DNA of 64,000 nucleotides from Daucus carota subsp. sativus (GCF_001625215.2 NC_030385.2:46463598-46527597); one strand, 5' to 3'; counted from the stretch's first letter, positions 23,780 to 37,813 are shown. Numbers and translations are program-made. Notes: generated by a model not told the origin, from the sequence alone.

Positions 23780-24193
23780 TTACAAATGCAATGAAGTATC
23801 GACATCCCATTTATCATAATTATATGATGGGCTCATTGCTGTTGTTGATGCAGGTAGTGCAGCATTGTTGGACCATAAGTTTAAAGAGGCAGTGTTCTTG
23901 AAGGACGTTGAATTCGCGTGTTTGTTGTGCAGTTCAAGGCCTAGATGGAGCGGTGATGCCTCTTGCTGGGATGATCTTGATGGAAAATTCGGGTCTTTAT
24001 GGAAGTTAATGTTGGATTGCTCGAAAGGCACTGATCCTGGCATGGTGAATGTGTTATCAGGCTCTGGATAGATCAGTCTGTGATGTTCCTTTTCCTCTCT
24101 TTTCTCCCTCATTCTCTGTAAGTGTCTGAATCTCTCTTGAAGGAGCGCGATTGATGAAGTGCCTGAGATTTTATCGCCTTTTTGCCCTGCCAT
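23780..24193 (-). CDS. Small plant protein of unknown function (137 aa)
   Basis: An intron-less frame from ATG at 24193 to a stop at 23780. The N-terminus MAGQKGDKISG is followed by a basic, probably helical segment (about residues 12-37: SSIALLQERFRHLQRMREKR then EEKE). The rest is polar and Ser/Asn-rich with no membrane span, ending DTSLHL. The LLQERFR-LQR-REKREEKE pattern reminds me of uncharacterised plant proteins, but I cannot name a family or function. The GC content is higher than the flanks and the frame is free of low complexity, so I think it is a real gene. The nearest neighbour genes are more than 2 kb away. Confidence 0.68.
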   Translation of the reverse strand: MAGQKGDKISGTSSIALLQERFRHLQRMREKREEKEHHRLIYPEPDNTFTMPGSVPFEQSNINFHKDPNFPSRSSQQEASPLHLGLELHNKHANSTSFKNTASLNLWSNNAALPASTTAMSPSYNYDKWDVDTSLHL

Positions 24194-26458
24194 GGACTCT
24201 ATTGTGGGATAAAGTGGTTAGAGAAATAGTTGTGTGTGGAGTAGATTTGCGAGTTTGAACAGCTAGCCTATGAATAAGTGCTTATATAGGAGAAACAGAT
24301 GTTTTTCTATCGGTTTTACCTTCTGAATTTCTTGCTCTCGGGTGATTCTGGTGCTTTCTGTAGGATGCAGTTAAGAGAAGAATCGGCTACTCTGGGACTA
24401 AATCCAAGGAGAAGAGTCGGATTTTTTAACATGAGTTGGTATAAATGAAAGCAATAGGAGGGATTTTTTTAAAGGAAAGAAACTGTTCAGAACATAAGAA
24501 CAAATAAAAGTGGAGAATAGCATTTGGAAGATTGTCGGCTGTTGATATTTGATTGAATATGTGGTTAGGTGATGCCTCGCGGAACTTGTTTGTTTTCTTG
24601 TGCTTAATTAGGCTTAATCTTTGAACATAACCGCTACAAAGTAGCTATCATGTATCTGGTTTTCATGACCTTTGCCAGACTTCAATTTTCTAATTTTTGC
24701 ATTAGTTTTATGTTTTTTTTTACTGCAGAGATGCTGCAACTGATTTTCCCGGACCCTGCTGATACGAGTGTCTTGTGCACTGGTAGTCTGGTACGATGCA
24801 AGTCTCTGCAAACAAGAAGTCGAGGGCTAAGCTAATCTCCTGAAAGCCATTACCATTATTATATATCTGTTGTTCTGCTGTATTATTTCAATCTGATCTC
24901 TTTGTCGTTTTGAGGTTGGTTCGGACAGGAGAAAAATTGGCGCAAATAAATTGACAAAACGTTTGTAATGAATATTTGGCGGTTCACTTTGTGCTGGTGG
25001 AAAAAGACAGGAAAGCTCAATAAAGCTGAAGCTGTGCCTCAGTTTTTACTTGCTGTTTTTTCTCCTTCACCGTTTTATGTTTTTCGGCTTCTAATTTAAA
25101 ACATACACAATCGGATAACTGGCTAGCTGATTCGAGGAAAATGTTGAGCATGAGATGCTAGATTGGAAGAACTTATAATGAAATGGTTTTATTTATATTA
25201 TCAAGATAGCCATCTATATGAGCTTTGTTTGTTGTGTTTAGATTAACATGTAGCATGTTCTTGAAATAACCATGTAATTAACATCTTAATCTCATAATGC
25301 ACATTATGATACCTAACCTTAATTATGTCAATAATCTTAAAAACTGTTGATTAATGAAAAGCAGTCTGTGTCTTGAGAAGCTGCTTCTGTTTTGTTTTAT
25401 ACCTTTGGAATTTGTAAATTGACTTCTAAATCTTCTCCTTAATTTTTTATTGCAGTATGTTCTGTGACCAACAAAACACGAGTCGCAGAATTTTACGAGC
25501 CTCCAGCATCTGGTTATGTATCAGAGAGAAGGACAGAACATCTTAGAGGAAGCCTAGAAGCTGAACATAGAGCTCAAGGAAGTTGTTTCCTAATAAGTCG
25601 AGATTTTTTTATTTTTTCTACTGATAGTTTTCTGTAGCTGGAACCATCAGACAGCTTCTGTGGCATCACCCTTTTGTTTTGATACACTGATTGACTCAAC
25701 ACTTAACATACTCCACTCTTTGTAAACCAAACTTTGTAGTACTGATAGATTCTGAATTCACTGGAAGACTAGAACAAAAGACCAAATTAATGAAATGGAA
25801 TTTTTTCTGGGACAGTAGTTAATGAAGGGAACAATTCGGACATGGACCGATTAGATACTCTTTCTTAGATACTTTTTGTGGGATGAAGGATGAATTTTAG
25901 CTCGATTTTTACAATGGCATAATACTTTTTAACGGCTGCTAGGTAAGTTTAGAGCCTTACTGCTTAAAAATATTTGATTGTTTAATGAGCAGTTATATGT
26001 AAGCCAGTAAAAAGCAATATTCGATTGAACTGGACTGGTTTTAGCCATTCTGAAGTTTTCTGTATTCAAATGTAGTTGTATGGTTGTAGTCTAATTTTCG
26101 GATGGATTGAATGACAAGTTTCTGGCCTCCTGGAGTTCTGCGATTTATATAGTTATGTTGAACTGTTGGATATGAACATCAAGTCTGAATTTAAAGTTAT
26201 CCCGTGAAATGCCTGAAAAAGATTGGGATTTGGGTCAGGGTTAACGTTGAGTTACTAACTCCAGCAAAACCTTAAGATGTTAATAGAGGGATTTAATCAG
26301 ACAATATATCTTTGATTTGTATCAATAAGACTAAAAACATTTGGGGATATCTCTTACTTGGAAACATCCGGATGCTCTGAAACTTGAAAGCTTTAAGGTA
26401 CAAATACAGAACTTCGATGTAATCAAAGAGTGTAAAGAGACCACAGATTACATGATTT
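24194..26458. other. Intergenic region
   Basis: This contains the promoter of the small gene at its left end. Two stretches look exon-like on the plus strand (24729-24791 and about 25457-25630, each after a TGCAG), but their joint frame makes no recognisable protein. Non-coding transcription is possible. No repeat was recognised. Confidence 0.4.
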
Positions 26459-26993
26459 TTCACTTTCAGGGAACAAAGTTGGTGGCAAAAACCCATGCAT
26501 TGTTACACAGATTACATGCCTTTTCACTTTCCGGGAACAAAGTTGGTGGCAAAAGCTCACGCATTATTGGCTACAGGATCAGCAACATGGTCATAGAATT
26601 ATAGAGGTTCTCCATAGGGCCCTTGCCTGTAACAATGGCCTGGACAAAATATCCGAACATTGCTGAGAATGATTCTGGATCTTCAGCTAATCCAAGTGGT
26701 TCAAATGCCCCTCCAGGGTAAATGACATCAAGTCCTTCACAGAGAGGGCTTCCACCAACTCTGTACCCTTCAATTAGTCCCATGAGCACAACTTGACTAG
26801 ACCATATACAAGAATGCTCTGAGCATGAACAAGGTTTGGGTTCCCAATATATAGTCAAGGCTACCTTCAGAGAAGATTTGGAAACTGGCCTTGAACCACA
26901 CAGCCTCATCAAATGTGACACCATTCTTGGAAAGGATTTCAGGTTAAACACAGCCCAGTGCACCAAACATGGCAATACTGATGCAACATTCAA
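26459..26993 (-). pseudogene. LHCB (LHCII chlorophyll a/b-binding) pseudogene
   Basis: On the minus strand it carries broken pieces of an LHCII protein: [35 protein letters not shown] and [18 protein letters not shown]. Frameshifts precede the first piece, and the conserved [15 protein letters not shown] helix segment is largely deleted ([11 protein letters not shown]). The C-terminal end sequence appears twice (26465-26502 and 26527-26575), a small tandem duplication. The region encoding the N-terminus and transit peptide is absent. It lies 330 bp downstream of the intact LHCB2 gene in the same orientation, so it is probably a decayed tandem copy. Confidence 0.9.
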
Positions 26994-27325
26994 AGAAGCA
27001 ACTGATTAACAGAATGCAAGAAGTCGATCCATCCTGGCTGATTTTATAAATTTGAAAAGAGGTAAAATCTAGGCTCATAGTAGTCGTTGAGATATGTTAT
27101 AATTTTTGCAGGTTTGAATGAGTTCTGCTGATATCCATCTCTAGCATTGGTGAAAGAATATTATTGTTGCAACCTAATAATCTAAGTGACAACAGGTATA
27201 CCAGAAATACATATTCCACTCAGCTATATTAGCAATATCCGCGAGGATCAAACAGATTGAGTACAGAACTTGAATGTCACAAAACAAGTACAATTTTACA
27301 GCTGAGCAATAAAAGTTACATATTT

Positions 27326-28607
27326 TCACTTTCCAGGAACAAAGTTGGTGGCGAAAGCCCAGGCATTGTTGGCAACAGGGTCGGCTACATGGTCATAAAG
27401 GTTCTCAATTGGACCCTTTCCGGTAACAATAGCCTGGACAAAGAATCCAAACATTGAAAACATTGCTAGTCTTCCATTCTTGACCTCCTTTACCTTCAAC
27501 TCTGGGAATGCTTCAGGATCATCAGCCAAACCAAGAGGGTCAAAAGCCCCTCCTGGGTAAAGCGCGTCGAGTCCCTCACCAAGAGGACCTCCTCCAACTC
27601 TGTATCCTTCAATTAGTCCCATGAGCACAACCTGAGTAGCCCAAATGGCAAGAATGCTCTGAGCATGAACCAGGTTCGGGTTGCCAAGATAGTCAAGGCC
27701 TCCTTCAGAAAAGATTTGGGATCCGGCCTTGAACCACACAGCCTCGCCAAATGTGACTCCGTTCTTGGAAAGGATTTCAGGGAAAACACAGCCTAGTGCT
27801 CCCAACATAGCCCATCTGCAGTGGATCACCTCGAGCTCACGGTTCTTGGCAAAGGTCTCGGGGTCAGCTGAGAGCCCGGCAGTGTCCCATCCATAGTCAC
27901 CAGGGAATTCACCAGTAAGGTATGATGGAGTTTGCTCTGAGAACGGTCCCAAGTACTTGGGACGGTCAGGTCCGTACCTGTTAATCATACAACAAGTTTA
28001 GTAATGAACATAACAGCCCTCTTGTTCTGATGGAGAGAAGAACCGTGATTAGTTTTTTGAGAAATTTTAAAATAAATAATTTCAACGAAATCTTTACTTA
28101 TACAATGTTCAACTCTATGTACTCCTCTATCCGTAGAGTACATTGAACAATTAACAGCTACTACAAGAGTGAATGTTTTTATACTGTGCTAACGATTTAA
28201 TAACTATCTTTGTAACTTCAAAATGTTTCAATTTATACTCCTATCTATTATCTAGATTTACGAACACGATCATATTCCGCTACAAATTCTAATAAACAAC
28301 CGGTTATAGTATACAATTTATTATGATACATCGAAAATTGTGCTTAAAAAGAAAAATAAACATATATTATACATATTTTATGTAACCAATCACCCGCTAA
28401 TTTAATTTGTATTTGAGCAACTGTCTATATAAAAACCCGAAGACGGGACTAAAAAACTTACCAAATGCTTTCGGGTGCACTTTTAACAGTACGTCTCATG
28501 GTGATCTTGCCACCACCAAAGCTGCCAACCTTCCTAACGAGCTCATTCTGTGACTTGAGAGCTGTTTGGCCGGCGAAGGCGGAGTTTTGGATCGCAGAGG
28601 TGGCCAT
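27326..28607 (-). CDS. LHCB2: LHCII type II chlorophyll a/b-binding protein (2 exons)
   Basis: Exon 1 is 28607-28462 and exon 2 is 27977-27326; the join G|GTAAG ... CAG|G splits the Trp codon of [11 protein letters not shown]. The product has 265 residues, the usual LHCB2 length. It opens with a transit peptide ([18 protein letters not shown]), then the mature N-terminus [15 protein letters not shown], whose RRTVK threonine is the state-transition phosphorylation site in LHCB2. Pigment-binding helices follow ([34 protein letters not shown]) and it ends [16 protein letters not shown]. The RRTVKS N-terminus and the single intron at SIW favour LHCB2 over LHCB1. The protein acts in thylakoids as part of trimeric photosystem antenna complexes. 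The gene is probably light-regulated (see promoter entry). Confidence 0.95.
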
Positions 28608-28699
28608 GTTTGTATTTTATTTTATAGATATACAAAAGGCTTTCTTAGTGTGAGGAAGAAGCTTAGTGCAGGGATGGTTTTGAGGGTGTTGCAGAGGAT

Positions 28700-28770
28700 G
28701 TCTTATAACATGGAATGTGGATTAGGATTTCGAGAAATCTCCACGTAGGCGACGTGTGATTGGTCAGTTG
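28700..28770 (-). promoter_or_regulatory. LHCB2 core promoter
   Basis: Read on the minus strand: a CCAAT box (GACCAATCACACGTCG, around 28752-28765), a G-box-like CTACGTGG (28741-28748) and a TATA-like TTATAAG (28702-28708), about 95 bp before the ATG. This order is typical of light-responsive LHC promoters. Assignment is by motif only. Confidence 0.6.
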
Positions 28771-29823
28771 GTGGAGTTGGATTTCCGTTATGATTTTCTT
28801 CATCTTGAGTTGAGGTTGCTGTGGTGCCATGTGGCTGGTGGCTAGTCTGTATCTTGTGGTGGTTCTTCGCTTGTTGTTATGCAGTAGGGCAGGGGACTCT
28901 GTGACTGTGCACCACATAAACTTGTGCTCTGTTTCTCTTTCACGGGTGTTACGAATAACGGGAATAAAAATAAAAATTATTTAATGAAGTTTAACGGTAT
29001 TCTAAAAATTGAGAATAAAAATTACTCGTGAAAGTTTAACGAATGATTAATTTATTTATTTTTGACAATTTAAGCTTATATGTTTTACAAATGAGTATCT
29101 GTTTTAATACTTCTCGGGAAAGCCAGAGTCGAACCCGGGTGTCCCGGGACAACAGAAGATAAACCCACCATCGAACTTCAATAGTCAGACAGATGATTAA
29201 TTAGAATTTTTTTTTGACAAATATGATTTATAGTCTTACAAATTAATTTGATGAATAAGATAGATTAATATATGCGTTTCAAAAAAAGATAGATTAATAT
29301 AAATAATAAAATTAATGATAATATTATATGGGATTTAGGGTCAAATATGCCTAAATTCTGAATTTTGTTAACGTTTTAATTTTAATTTTAAAAAGGTTAA
29401 TTTCGATCGATTTATACAGGATTTTTACGAATATTTGACCCGATTAGTTGAAATACTACTCTTGGACAAATTTCCACTCAATCAAAAGCGAAATTCTCAG
29501 TCTACTGATTATCAAAATAATAGTAAATTTTCAGAAAGCTACTTTTTCACTTCATAGAAAGAAAAATCTTTTAAATTACGTCATAATTGTAACTTAAAAA
29601 TAGTTAAAAATATATAACAAAATGAATATGAATTCTTTCATCATGTACACAACTTAGATATAACTTTGACTACCCCCAGAATAGTATGATAAATACAGGC
29701 TGAATCTTTGAGATCTTGTTCTTCGAAACTCAACTCATGATTGCAAGTCACTGTAGTTACAACAATAGGCATTACCGTAATTCATTTAAACAAAATTACA
29801 AAAATATTAATCATTACTGTTCA
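28771..29823. other. Intergenic region between LHCB2 and NUP133, with a SINE-like scrap
   Basis: Around 29115-29190 the minus strand reads CCCGGGTTCGACTCTGGC, a good Pol III B-box with tRNA-like context. This suggests a decayed tRNA-derived SINE. It is not a functional tRNA, because no cloverleaf can be drawn. The rest is AT-rich and includes the NUP133 3' flank. Confidence 0.35.
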
Positions 29824-32800
29824 CTATCCCTCCATTGGAGAAGGACTCCCTTCCACCGTCAAATCAGCATGAAAAGTTCCCAGCATGATAGCAGTCAGCA
29901 TCAACTTCCCTGCTTCAGGAAAATCCTTGTGCTGCATAAGGATTGCTTCAACAGAACCTGTTTCTTTTAAAGAAAAAGAATCAGTATTCTCTTGTCTCAG
30001 AGGAAGCACTTCCTCGAAACCTCCTTCAAAAGTTGCTGCATTGGGTCCATAGCACCTCCGAGAAGCTTGGAAAAGGATAGTTTCTTTAAGATACTCGTGG
30101 GTTTCTTCCTCACTCCAGCCTTCACTCATAGAAGTTTGATAAATTTCCCCCCATTCATCCTCATTAGCAGCATTCCTCCAGCACTCCTCCAGTAGGCTTG
30201 CGTTGGATTTAATGAAAAATGATGTAGACCAAGCAAAAACATCAAAAGCCCAAATAGAAAGTTCTCGATGCTGACTTCCAAGGCACAATTGAATAAGCTC
30301 AAGTGAAGGAAGAAGCCGCTCTCCAATCTTCCGTGTTTCTTCATTCTCAGGAAGGAGTTTTAATATTTCTTCCTAAAATAGTCGAACATAAACAAAGATC
30401 GTCAAAAATGTCACTCTACAAACTTATTAGGATATGTAGGTTTTTTATGCAAAAGGGAGGTGTGCCACGTTGTCAAAAACAATTTCTAACAACGTTCATA
30501 AAGGGAGTACAAGTAATTAAATACTCAACAAAAGACTGAAAACTAAAAACAACTAGAAAAGTTGTAAGCAGCTTAAGAACCTAACAGCATTCATACTGAA
30601 GATTATTGGCTGTGAACAAAGAGCACATTAAAAAAATATCAGATATGACAAGTAATTACAGCAATTACGAATTAAAAAAAAAGTAATTTATTTGTGCATT
30701 GTTCACTAAATTCTTTTTAAGTTGGAGGTATGCTATGTACAAAATAATACAGTATTTTTTATGGGATGTTGATGTGTTCTGTTAGCCATGAAAGTGTTTA
30801 CTTATGCTCTATTATTCTGAAAATGACCATAAAAATCAGTACATGGTGTAGCACCTCCTTAGCCATAAGAATATAATTCCTTGGATAACAAATATAGATG
30901 CCATGAAACACATAATCTGTGCAACTTCTACGGAAACTGAAAACAGGTATATAGTTTAGAAATGCATTTAAGAGCAGACCCATTTTTTATATGCAGCATA
31001 CCTGCAATTTCAGAAGCTTCAAATCAGCTTCAATCCGCTTTAACTTTGTGTCATAATCAGCAGACTTACCTGAGGGATTTTGAGTATATATCAACAGTTT
31101 TGAGCAGAGAATTAAGATTAAAGTATTACAATGACGAATATTTATTACACTTTATATACTTTATCAGCACACTATTTTCAGATATATAATGCAACTTTAA
31201 TGCCACTAAACCGATTAATCCTCTCAAATTTCATGCCAAGCAGAATCATTATATGACAAGCCCAGGAGGGCAGTCTTAGATCCTAGATAAGTAGCAAAGA
31301 GATCAAGTAAGAGAAAAGCATTAGTTCAGAAGCAAAAACCTGCCAATGCAGCTATCTTTGATAGATTCAGAAAACGTTTCCTGTCTGCCAGTGTAGGTTC
31401 TATAACTGGATGATGAGATTCAAGCACCTCACTTTCTGGACTAAAGCCAGCATTTTGAGAAAAAGCCAGTTTATGGAGAGTTTCAGAGGCAGCGGAAAAT
31501 TGATGAACGAACAACTGATGAAGCCAGAGGAGGTCATTATGAAGCTTTAGGAAAGTAAGCAACTCTTCTGGAAACTCTTCCCCAAGTTTAATTAGCTTGG
31601 AAAATTGTTTATTATTGTACAGTTGCTCAAAAACATAGTAGCTAAACCCTCCCTTTGGCCCCATGCTCTCATGCTGTAAATTAAGAGATTAATGAGAAAA
31701 ATGAGAAGGTTAGAGGAAAACCAGTATGCAAGTTGAAGCAGAACTTTTTGGGATGATACCATATAACTTCTAAGAAGGTCTGAATCATTGAGATCACAAC
31801 ATATAGTCCACAGTGTTTGATAACCCTCATGGCGGTTAGCAATTGACAATAAACGAGAAGACAGCTGTCTGAATATCTCCTCACCCTGCTCTTCATCTCC
31901 TTCACTCAAATCCTGCAAAAAGGAAGAACTTGTTTAGAAGATTACATATTGCCCTAAATTTATCACCATACCACGACGACTTTAACATCTTTTCTAAATA
32001 TAGCAGACCACTTCAGGGTGGAGGGAAACGGAGAAGGACGTTGAGTCGTTGACAAAAGAAAATAATTAGGTAAATGGATCTGTTAGCGGCTCATTTGTTA
32101 CGTCATCCTATTCATAGATTCAAGTTAGTTGACAGTAACCAAAACAGTTTTCACAATCCCCACATTACCACCACTTATAAAATAAAATCCAATTTCTTTA
32201 TATCCCAACTTCAAGAACACTGGTCTCTGTATCTGCCAAATCCTCATATCCGGTGCCACAAAAGCAATGGCCTCCATTATATGTCAGACAATATATGGTG
32301 AACAATAAACAATGAAGTACTACAAGAATTGCGTGTTATTGCAATTGGCATCAGATTTCCAATAGGAACCAAAAAATAGCATTGAAAAATTAAAGGATTA
32401 TAATTACTAATCTGTCAAGAGAAGCAACCACACCAATACATATATTCAAACATCTCAAGAGTACATATTAAAAGACTTGGCCACTGGTACACAGGAGATG
32501 CATACATCGGTCCCCCAAATTAACTAGATGATATAACAATATGTGACAGCAGTCAACAATATAATTTTCCACAAACTAACTACATCACCACTAGGCCTAG
32601 ATCTGATGCATAATCTCTTCACCATACAAGTGAATGACATGAACTATTGTGTCAAGGAAAGTGGTGAGATGAATGGAGATTATAAAAACCTTGAATGTGA
32701 CACGTCCCAGGAGTGTCAATGATCTTGCCTACAGTGCAGAAATTATTTTCCTAAAAAACCAACCAAACACTATAAAAATCATAGACTCTAGCTACTAAGA

Positions 32801-35800
32801 CGCAAATGAAAATCACTACTGTTTTTTTTTATATTCTAAAAAGGAAAGAGTCAAGTGCAGTAGCGATCATCAATTTCTAAAGCTTATAGCGTACCAAATT
32901 TTACATCATGGCCCACTGTACAAGTAAAAAAATGCTTTCATAACAAAACTTTCCAAAGAAGAAAACTGAAAGTCGAAATTTACCTGGTAACTGGGTTCAA
33001 CAAAACTTTTTGCTTGCCGATAAAGTGAGCTAAAAAGTGTGTCTCTTCTACTCCAATACTCATTTAGTAGACCTAAGTTGTCTTCTTTCAGATCGATTTT
33101 TGCTGTTATCGCACCAGAATATGCCTCAAGTAGCACTTCAGCCAGAACTTCTAAGTTACTATAAAACTCCAACCTTTTGGGCCTGTCAAGGCGATTTGAT
33201 TCATTTGAGATCTGAAGCAGGAAAGATGCAATGCTCCAAAGCCCACTTCGTACAACAGTTCGACAATACCATGGTGTCAAACCCTCAGGAGATGGATACC
33301 ACATGTGATACTCATTTCTGTAATTCAATGCCGTGCGAACTAAGAGTACACACGCATTTGACAATTCGCAAGCTCGTTCGAACTGAACAGGTAGTTGCAT
33401 CTCCTCAGTAATTATAAACTCCAGATGTCTATCTAAGCAACTATATACTTCTTCAAGTTCAGAAACTTTACTGTAAAAGACTTCGGCATTGTCCCTATCC
33501 ATCAGGAGGACAGTATTCCTTCGCAATTTCTCTCCAACTAACTGAATCAGATCCCAAAGTGGACCAGAAACTTTATTTTCCATTGTAGAGTAAGTACCGC
33601 CAAGTCCACTTGAGCGGTGGCTAATGTTGTTCTGCAACTCCTTCAGATGAATCACAGCAGAAAGTTTTTCACCATGTTCCATTATAAATTGCAATGATTG
33701 TCCTAAAAATAGTATAAAATTATAAAATTCAAAAAAACCATGCCTATGTAACCATAAATCATGTACGGAAATAGAAGGGAAGTTAAGAACCTTTTTCTTT
33801 CACCTACAGAGTCTGATGCAGATGTTAATAAGCATTTATAGGCCCTACTGTTTCTTCTTTGAAGCCCTATAGGCATTATTATTGTTTCATTTAGGACAAG
33901 TGTGGCTTATAATATCTTAACTAAGAGAAAGTAATTAAAATATAATGCATTCATCTTAGCACCTCAGCAATGGACTAAAAAACCAGAAACCATCAGAATA
34001 AATACAAAAAACTATTTCTGAGTAAATATATATATATCATCAATCATATTAGTATTCAGGTCCAAATTAGTGAGTGCGATTCCATGATGAAAAGTTTGTG
34101 CCAATCTAATCTACAGGATGCTGCTGTAAGTTGATTGTAACTCGCACGGGGTTGCCCACATATTCCGTGCAACTATATTTGGTTGCGATAAATGATTAAC
34201 ACACTTAAATCACCTAATTTGCATAAAAAGTTCATATAATTATGCATTAGCGATAATACGATAGTATGAGCAACAATCAGTGCTTAGCATCGAGGGAAAT
34301 AAGAAATAGAAAAAGATACTGACATAATAAATAATAAGTAGGAAAAAACTTATACTCTGTTTAGAACACAGTTCCTCGTGGCATTTTGATAATGCAAGGA
34401 ACTGTAGAAATTTCTGATGCTTTTGCTGCTTATCAATGAGTTGGTTGGAAACAACAGATAGAGCCACGAACTCAGCACCTCTAGTAGTTGTCCAATGCTT
34501 GGCTAAGGTGTCAACAATTGATTTGCTGAGCCTAGTGAAAACACTTGTTTCTCCATCCCTTTCAAATGCCCTGGAACTATTTAGCTTGTCGAATGCACCA
34601 GTAACCTGACCTGATAAAAGAAAATCATTGAAAAGAACATTCAGTAAAGCTTCTGATTCCTCATCTTGAGCAGTTCTATGTGTGATCCCCGTAAACACTG
34701 CTTTTTGTTTGTCTCCAGCATCCCATGCTTCAGAAGTAGCCCTTCTGGGGACAATATTACCGGAAAAGGGAAAGTTTCTCCTTTCCACTTGTGCAGATCC
34801 TTCATTAGAACTTCCTTTCCGTGACAAACTTCGCTCTGGCGGTTCAACACCTCCAAGCAAAACCGCCTTTTCAGGAATTGCCCATAATCCAGCTTTCTGA
34901 GTGAGAACGACCCATGGTCCGTCATCACCATCATCTGAAGGCAAGACTGAAGCATCAAGAACTTTCCCAGCATCATAGGGTAGATCAAACTGATAAAGCC
35001 GTGTGGAATCTCTCCAGTAATGTGAGACTGTAGAAGTACCGTCACCAGAAAGTATGATTGCAGACCCAGACGGTTTACCACCAACCTTTAATCTCATTAA
35101 AAATAAGATATCCTCATCCTCCACTCTTGCTTTTGGTATAATTACTTGAAGAGGAGCTTTTTTCTCCAAAACATTCTCATCTGTTTGCTCAGTGCTTTCT
35201 GACGAAATTCTTGGCCCAGATTTATATTGCATGGTCAGAAGAGAGTACTCTATGAAACTTGAACTGGTGACCCGATCCTTGCAGAAAGTGGCAATAAGAA
35301 CAGTAATTATTTTTCCAGAATTGTCGAGTTGCAGGTCCAAAGGCCAAATTCGCTTCTGACCAGCCAGACCCTTCTTAATACCTAGATCACCATCAGGGCT
35401 AATTATTTCATGCGACCAGCGCTTTGAAACTTCATAAAAATTATTAAGGTTGACAGTAAAACATTGTAACTCATGGTCTGTCAACAAAAGAAATTGTCTT
35501 TCGGTTTCTTCCAAAGAATGATTAGCAAAGTGCCAAGTTAATGACCTCGGATATCCCTTACTTCTGTTGACTTGGTTGATATCACTTCCTTGGAGGGATA
35601 ACCCTAAGACATTATGAATAGCCACCTTACGCTCGATACCATTAGGGCTACAGATGAATTGGCAAATATCACCACTAGAGCTACAAGCAAGAGCCAGACA
35701 GACATTAGATGGATAAGTGGCAGCAGAAGCAATAAAAGAGTTGTAATAGTTTGAACCCGTTTTCTGTTGACCAGGCGAAAAATTTGCTTCTGTATTGTCA

Positions 35801-37754
35801 ATACTTGTGACAGGAGAGGTTGTTCCTTCAGAATAGATGTTTGCCCAATACACTACGGCTCGACTTTTCAGATGACACAATATAACACCAACAGAGCTGT
35901 ACTGTTTTAGAGATTTACTTCTACTCTTATGCATGCTATCCCTAATAATAATACAAAGTGACCAGTTATTCCCAAGTCTCGAATTTATGCTTGAACCTCT
36001 AATATCTGATACAGTTGAGGGAATATCAAGCACGACACATTTTCTAGATTTAGCGGACGCCAAGTACTCCCATATAAAAATTTTGCTTCCACAAATAATC
36101 CATGCCAAGGATGTCGCCTTGTCAATCCCGCCAGAGTTAAATGCATCACCTGACAGAGAAGACAAAGGTTAGCCAAACGAAACAATTCACAACTTTGAAC
36201 AAAAGGTGGAAAAAAGTGCAAAAACTATAAACCATGCAACTGCTTGTGCATTAGATTAGCTTGCTCATTGCGAACTACTTCAGGAAACTCTCCAACATAT
36301 ACAGGCTTATTTGGATCCTCGTCATCCTTGTCACTTTTCTTCCCTGGTGAAATCCTGTGTAACGAGCCACAAAAGGCATTAAAAAGGATTTCTGTGCTGC
36401 ACTATAATATCTGAGCAAAAAAATAAAAGAAAAGTATATTTATCACTAACGTAGGCCCCATTCAGCTTAACTTATTTTTCAGAAATAAGTCACTAGTTTC
36501 TGAAAAAAGTACATTAATGTAGTATACTTTTTTCTGAATAGAAGTAACTTATTTCTGCAAATACAGAATGTTAAACCACTGTTATATATGGGTCCAAGTT
36601 CTATAGAGTCTACAAAACATTGGAGTATCAGAGTCCAAAATTTAATAAAATATAATCTAGTCATTTCAATTTTCATTTTTTTTCTGTTCTACAATATTTG
36701 TAAACATCGGACAACCTACAGATTATTTTCTACAACATAATCGTTGTAATCAAAAGGTAGAACAATTACTTTTACAAATCGCAGAACACTATGTTCTACA
36801 ATATAACTCATAAGAAGAACAATGATTTTAACGATTGTTAAAGTTGAAAGATGTTAATGATTAACTGATAATTATGTTTAAGACTACTTATATATGATTA
36901 ATCATATATAAATTTGAATGATCAAAGATATTGTGCCCGTTTGGCTAAACTTATTTTTCAGAAATAAGGGCTTATTTCTGGAGAAAAATACATGAAACTC
37001 TACTTTTTTCTGAAATGAACCTTAATTTTTTCCCCATATAATGAATATTAAACACCTTCTTAACATTTATATCCAAAAGAATTACAAATATATGTATTTT
37101 TAAAAAAAATAAAAAAATAAGTCCTTCATAAGCTCTTAAATTATTTACCCAAACATGCCCATTATTTATGATTAAACTTAAAGATTATGACTGGTACTCC
37201 AAGACACTAGCTTAAATGTAGACTCCATAGAACCTAACTCATTATATATGTTATACTAATAGGGATGGCAACGGGTTGGATCGTTTCGGATATTTGAGAT
37301 ATCCAAATCCAAATCCAAATTATTTTTAAAATCCAAATCCAAATCCAAATCCAATCGGGTTTCACATATCAAATCCAAATCCAAATCCACGGGTTTCGGA
37401 TCGGGTTCGGGTTTATCCAAAACCTCAATCCCGAAATTTATATAGTATTGTAAAAATATTATTTTTGATTTTTTCACACTTAAATTTCATTATATTTAAA
37501 ACTAAACTACTTTAATAATAAAGTATTACACATTAATAAAATCTTGAACCGTATTTAATAATTTCTATTTAATAATTTCTAAACACAAATCTCCACTATA
37601 TGGAGTATGAAATTTTAAAGTAACTCATTAGTTAAACAAAAAATGTCACTATAACCCAGGAGTATACACATTCACACTCTACCTATATATATATATAAAC
37701 AAAATTTAGTAGATTTAAAGTTGAAAAAAAAGTATATTAGTATAGATACATGCA

Positions 37755-37813
<59 letters not shown>

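Noticed and set aside
24729-25635. Plus-strand exon-like stretches (after TGCAG at 24729 and 25457) with about 60 open codons
   Set aside because: The joined frame shows no recognisable protein and no start context. Chance open frame or non-coding transcript is more likely.
28566-28917. Open frames overlapping LHCB2 exon 1 and its promoter
   Set aside because: They are antisense or promoter frames without a family match. Exon 1 and its splice site explain the coding signal.
29115-29190. Possible tRNA gene from the strong B-box
   Set aside because: No acceptor stem or anticodon arm can be formed, so at most it is a SINE remnant.
36455-36600. Local foldback TTATTTTTCAGAAATAAGT and a GGCCCCATTCAG start
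   Set aside because: It looks related to the Tourist-like element at 36933 but has no matching right end, so it was not called as a separate element.
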